In this document: positions 61,269 through 64,000 of the stretch, in pieces
How the letters are laid out: each line of letters opens with the position of its first letter
How positions within the stretch are numbered: the stretch's first letter is position 1
DNA from: JBEVJC01 sp040510375
GTDB lineage: Bacteria > Bacteroidota > Bacteroidia > Chitinophagales > Chitinophagaceae
NCBI GenBank assembly: GCA_040510375.1
Contig: JBEVJC010000014.1
Location: forward strand, 62,001-126,000
Direction: 5' to 3'
DNA length: 64,000 nucleotides
Translations under genes and position numbers: made by a program
Notes under the pieces: model-generated
What the model saw: the letters and a program-made list of their open reading frames with translations, nothing else
Database searches by the model: none
Told to the model about the DNA's origin: nothing

Positions 61269-64000
61269 TTACCTCATCAGGTACATCTTACCATAACCCT
61301 TGTTGAAGTATTTATCAGTCTTTTCGCTTTCGGCTTTGTATTTATCAAGCGTTTTCCCGTTCAGGTTTGTGATGACACGGTACAGGTAAATACCATTGGC
61401 AAGTTTCTGACCATATTGGTCGGTACCATCCCATTTGAACTCAGTCATGTTGCGTCCGATATGAAGCGGACCCAGTTCTTCTTTGGTGACCTCCCTTACA
61501 ATCTTTCCTGTGATAGTCAGGATCTGGATCCGGATATTCTGCGGTACTTCACTACCTGTCAGGGTGAACACAAACGCTGTGGATGTGGTGAACGGATTCG
61601 GATAGTTCAGCATATTCGAGATCATCGGTTTATTGATCACCTGGAAGGCAACTTTGTATTCGGAACGTCCTGCTATATTATCACTCTGGTCTTTACCGGT
61701 AACAATCAGTTCATATTCTCCGTCCTGCGGGAAGTATGGTTTCAGGTTGATGCTTGCCGTATTGTCTGTGTTTGGTGCCTGTCCTGCCGGGATCCAGGTC
61801 ATGGTATCGCTGTTATTGAAATAGAACTGCCGTAACACCCCATCCGGATACCTGACTTTTACTGACACCAGACTGGTATCATCGAGTACCATCCATCTTG
61901 CTTCATCCTGCAACTTAACAAGCACATCAGGCCTGGCTGCAACGATATCCCTGTTGAGAATATGCACACCGTCGAATGTAACATCCAGTAGCGGACTAAG
62001 GCTATCCGGTTTCACATAAATATTCCGGAATGCATAGTTATTAAAGAGGTATTGCTCCGGTTGGTCGTTATCGGGATTGAAGTTTACAAACACCGTATTA
62101 TGACCGGCCAGTGCGCCTGTTTCCACTGATACATTCAGCCGTAGTGTATCATTTGGAGCGATACTGGTAAGTGCTTTCTGTTTTGGAACAGGAATAATAG
62201 TCTCAATATTGTTGCGGTCGGTAAGGGTCACCTTCACTTTTACGCTGTCGAAATTATAGTTGCTGATATTCTTGAACCCGATACCCAGAACAAAAGGTTC
62301 GCCGGTTTCAATAGTGTCTTTAACAGACAGGTAAAGATTGGGAGCAATAGCACCTTCAGGAGCAGGGTCAAAGGTCAGCATCCAGTATTTCAGCTGGTAG
62401 GGAGTATGATTAACGGAGTCAGCGTTTCTCAGGCGCAATTTGAGGAAAGGATACTGTTCGGCATCTACTGAAGAAATATCCAGTGAACTGGTGGCTGGAA
62501 TAATTCCGGGCACCACTACGGTTTCCGTTCCGTTATTGGTAATACCAATCAGGTCGAGAGTCGGACTATCACCTGGCCCTGCATCTATTGTACGCCCCTG
62601 CCACTTTAATTCTTTCCAGTTTTTTGCAGGTCCCACTACCGGCGAGTTCATATATCCGAGACTGTCTGTTGAATATGGATTTGCGCTTGTTACTATCGCA
62701 TCATATACGCTGTCGCTGAATGTCCATACCGGTGCAAATCTTTCTTTTCCGTCTTTCTGGAAAATCAGGGTGAAAGCGCGTGGCCGGTTGAAGGAATCAA
62801 GATCTGCGAAACCCTGGTCCCTGAAACGGTGGTAGAGTGAATTTCCTGCGCCCAGTGTCAACTCATCGTTTTTCCATACGGATGCATAGGTATTACCCGT
62901 TTGGTTAGGGCTGCTGTTGGTCCGTACAACCACATAATACCCGGAAGGGATAAGGTCGATGAAATTCATCGCCTTCTGCCGCCATTCGGGAGTATTGAGC
63001 AGGTACTCAAAATTATATTCCCGACCACCTCCGCAAACCGCCCGGTAACTTTCATATAATCCGGATGATCCGGTATAATTATTTTTCCAGGAATGGAAGG
63101 TAGCTGAATCAATAATACTAAAGATAAGTTCATCGTATACGCAACCCGGACCTATCAACCCATTGACATTATTGATGGTTCCGGTAAAGAAACCACCTTC
63201 ATAGGAAGTTGTAGGATAAACACCATTGTTAACAAAAATCGTATTCAGGCGCGGCTTGAAACTCCAGTTCCTGGACATCGAATCCAGTGTCATCCGCTCT
63301 TCAAATGATTTGAAATGCTGGTAGAGGTGTGACTGGCTGAAGCCTTCGTTGCTGTTGGTGATGTAAATAAAGGAAGATGTATTCCATTTCAGTTCGCCGG
63401 TCTGGACATTCTCTGCCACCCTCCAGTAGTAAACCGTACTGTCCAACATCGATATTCCCGGAGTAAATTCTATCACCCCACCCTTACCGGTAACGGACTG
63501 TGATTTTTTCAGGTTTGAATTGAACAATTCCGTTGTATCCAGTTCCATTGTATACTGCCTGCTTTCAGAAAAAGGATTGGCTGTGGATGCTTTAAGGACA
63601 ACAGAGGGTGTGTTAACAATTGAAAAGTTGTACGGGTACACCGGTCTTATTTCATCTTCAAAAATGTATACATCTTTTGTGATCGCATTATTCGATTCAT
63701 ATAGCTCATCAATTTCGTTGTCCGGATCAATCGTAACCGTGATCCTGTTCAGTCCCTTGTCGCGGGTTGCCACGATATCCAGTTCAAACTCCAGGGAATC
63801 CATATACCTGATACCGCGAATGGTATCCCTCCGGATAACTACCGCCTGGGCTGAACCCGGGTACGTTCTTTTTAATTCAACCACTATCGGCCTGGCAGGT
63901 GATTTGCCGAGGTTGATGGCACTCGCCTTTACCTTAAAAGAAGACTCCGCAATGGAGATAAATGTGGGTGATACGCGGACAAGCGGATCTTCAATTGCAT
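61269..64000 (-). CDS. PorU2-like type IX secretion protein, C-terminal part (gene truncated by window edge)
   Basis: The open frame continues to the right edge without a stop, so the gene is incomplete here; the visible C-terminal part is about 910 residues. It holds several CARDB-like beta domains, for example NRITVTIDPDNEIDELYESN and HNTVFVNFNPDNDQPEQYLF, and ends with a FlgD-like Ig domain. That domain includes NYPNPFTTSTAFVFTLTG and ANGIYLYRVI, and the last residues are GYGKMYLMR. The order and the ending match PorU2-type sortases of Chitinophagaceae, whose C25 peptidase domain would lie upstream of the edge. An internal GTG at 63884 is not a start; reading continues through it. Confidence 0.8.
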   Translation of the reverse strand, partial: AIEDPLVRVSPTFISIAESSFKVKASAINLGKSPARPIVVELKRTYPGSAQAVVIRRDTIRGIRYMDSLEFELDIVATRDKGLNRITVTIDPDNEIDELYESNNAITKDVYIFEDEIRPVYPYNFSIVNTPSVVLKASTANPFSESRQYTMELDTTELFNSNLKKSQSVTGKGGVIEFTPGISMLDSTVYYWRVAENVQTGELKWNTSSFIYITNSNEGFSQSHLYQHFKSFEERMTLDSMSRNWSFKPRLNTIFVNNGVYPTTSYEGGFFTGTINNVNGLIGPGCVYDELIFSIIDSATFHSWKNNYTGSSGLYESYRAVCGGGREYNFEYLLNTPEWRQKAMNFIDLIPSGYYVVVRTNSSPNQTGNTYASVWKNDELTLGAGNSLYHRFRDQGFADLDSFNRPRAFTLIFQKDGKERFAPVWTFSDSVYDAIVTSANPYSTDSLGYMNSPVVGPAKNWKELKWQGRTIDAGPGDSPTLDLIGITNNGTETVVVPGIIPATSSLDISSVDAEQYPFLKLRLRNADSVNHTPYQLKYWMLTFDPAPEGAIAPNLYLSVKDTIETGEPFVLGIGFKNISNYNFDSVKVKVTLTDRNNIETIIPVPKQKALTSIAPNDTLRLNVSVETGALAGHNTVFVNFNPDNDQPEQYLFNNYAFRNIYVKPDSLSPLLDVTFDGVHILNRDIVAARPDVLVKLQDEARWMVLDDTSLVSVKVRYPDGVLRQFYFNNSDTMTWIPAGQAPNTDNTASINLKPYFPQDGEYELIVTGKDQSDNIAGRSEYKVAFQVINKPMISNMLNYPNPFTTSTAFVFTLTGSEVPQNIRIQILTITGKIVREVTKEELGPLHIGRNMTEFKWDGTDQYGQKLANGIYLYRVITNLNGKTLDKYKAESEKTDKYFNKGYGKMYLMR

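Overview
The window comes from a member of the Bacteroidota, most likely the family Chitinophagaceae. RpoB and RpoC have the lengths and sequence character of that phylum. Several promoters carry the Bacteroidota -7 element TAnnTTTG, some with a -33 TTTG. Ribosome binding sites are mostly weak, and the right edge holds a PorU2-like type IX secretion protein with a FlgD-like C-terminus.

Positions 1 to about 21,240 are an integrated mobile element whose left end lies outside the window. Its right end is a tyrosine integrase gene next to the 3' end of tRNA-Asp. A mobilization block sits inside it: a small MobC-like relaxosome protein, a HUH relaxase and a YWFY/TraG-type coupling ATPase. A nested inverted repeat that looks like an oriT lies just upstream. 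No type IV secretion channel genes are visible, so the element looks mobilizable rather than self-transmissible. Its cargo has the character of a defence island. It holds a four-gene ABC three-component (ABC-3C) operon of Rad50-like ATPase, middle component, trypsin-like protease and ComEC-type metallo-beta-lactamase. It also holds a DUF4041/T5orf172 GIY-YIG protein with an unknown partner, an orphan PD-(D/E)XK protein, a RES-domain toxin, a DUF1016 nuclease next to the integrase, and several small unknown genes.

From 21.3 to 32.7 kb is ordinary chromosome: a Gfo/Idh/MocA oxidoreductase, a polyprenyl-phosphate sugar transferase followed by three tandem copies of its own 3' end, a DUF805 protein, a secreted M1 peptidase coupled to a FemAB/GNAT-like protein, IspD, a Thr-type asparaginase, an APC permease and an OmpH-like protein.

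From 32.9 to 55.6 kb lies the core transcription and translation block, read on the minus strand: rpsU, xerC, hpf, tRNA-Thr(TGT), tRNA-Tyr, tRNA-Gly, tRNA-Thr(GGT), tuf, tRNA-Trp, secE, nusG, then rplK, rplA, rplJ, rplL, then rpoB and rpoC. The classic cluster is broken twice. A polytopic membrane protein and an LTA-synthase-like sulfatase sit between nusG and rplK. A triple helix-hairpin-helix (ComEA-like) protein and another polytopic membrane protein sit between rplL and rpoB. Terminators and a fresh promoter before rplK show that the segments are separate transcription units.

From 55.7 kb to the end are riboflavin synthase, a tightly packed surface-glycan operon (GT2 glycosyltransferase, two paralogous membrane proteins and a methyltransferase between them), and the C-terminal part of the PorU2-like protein, which runs off the right edge.
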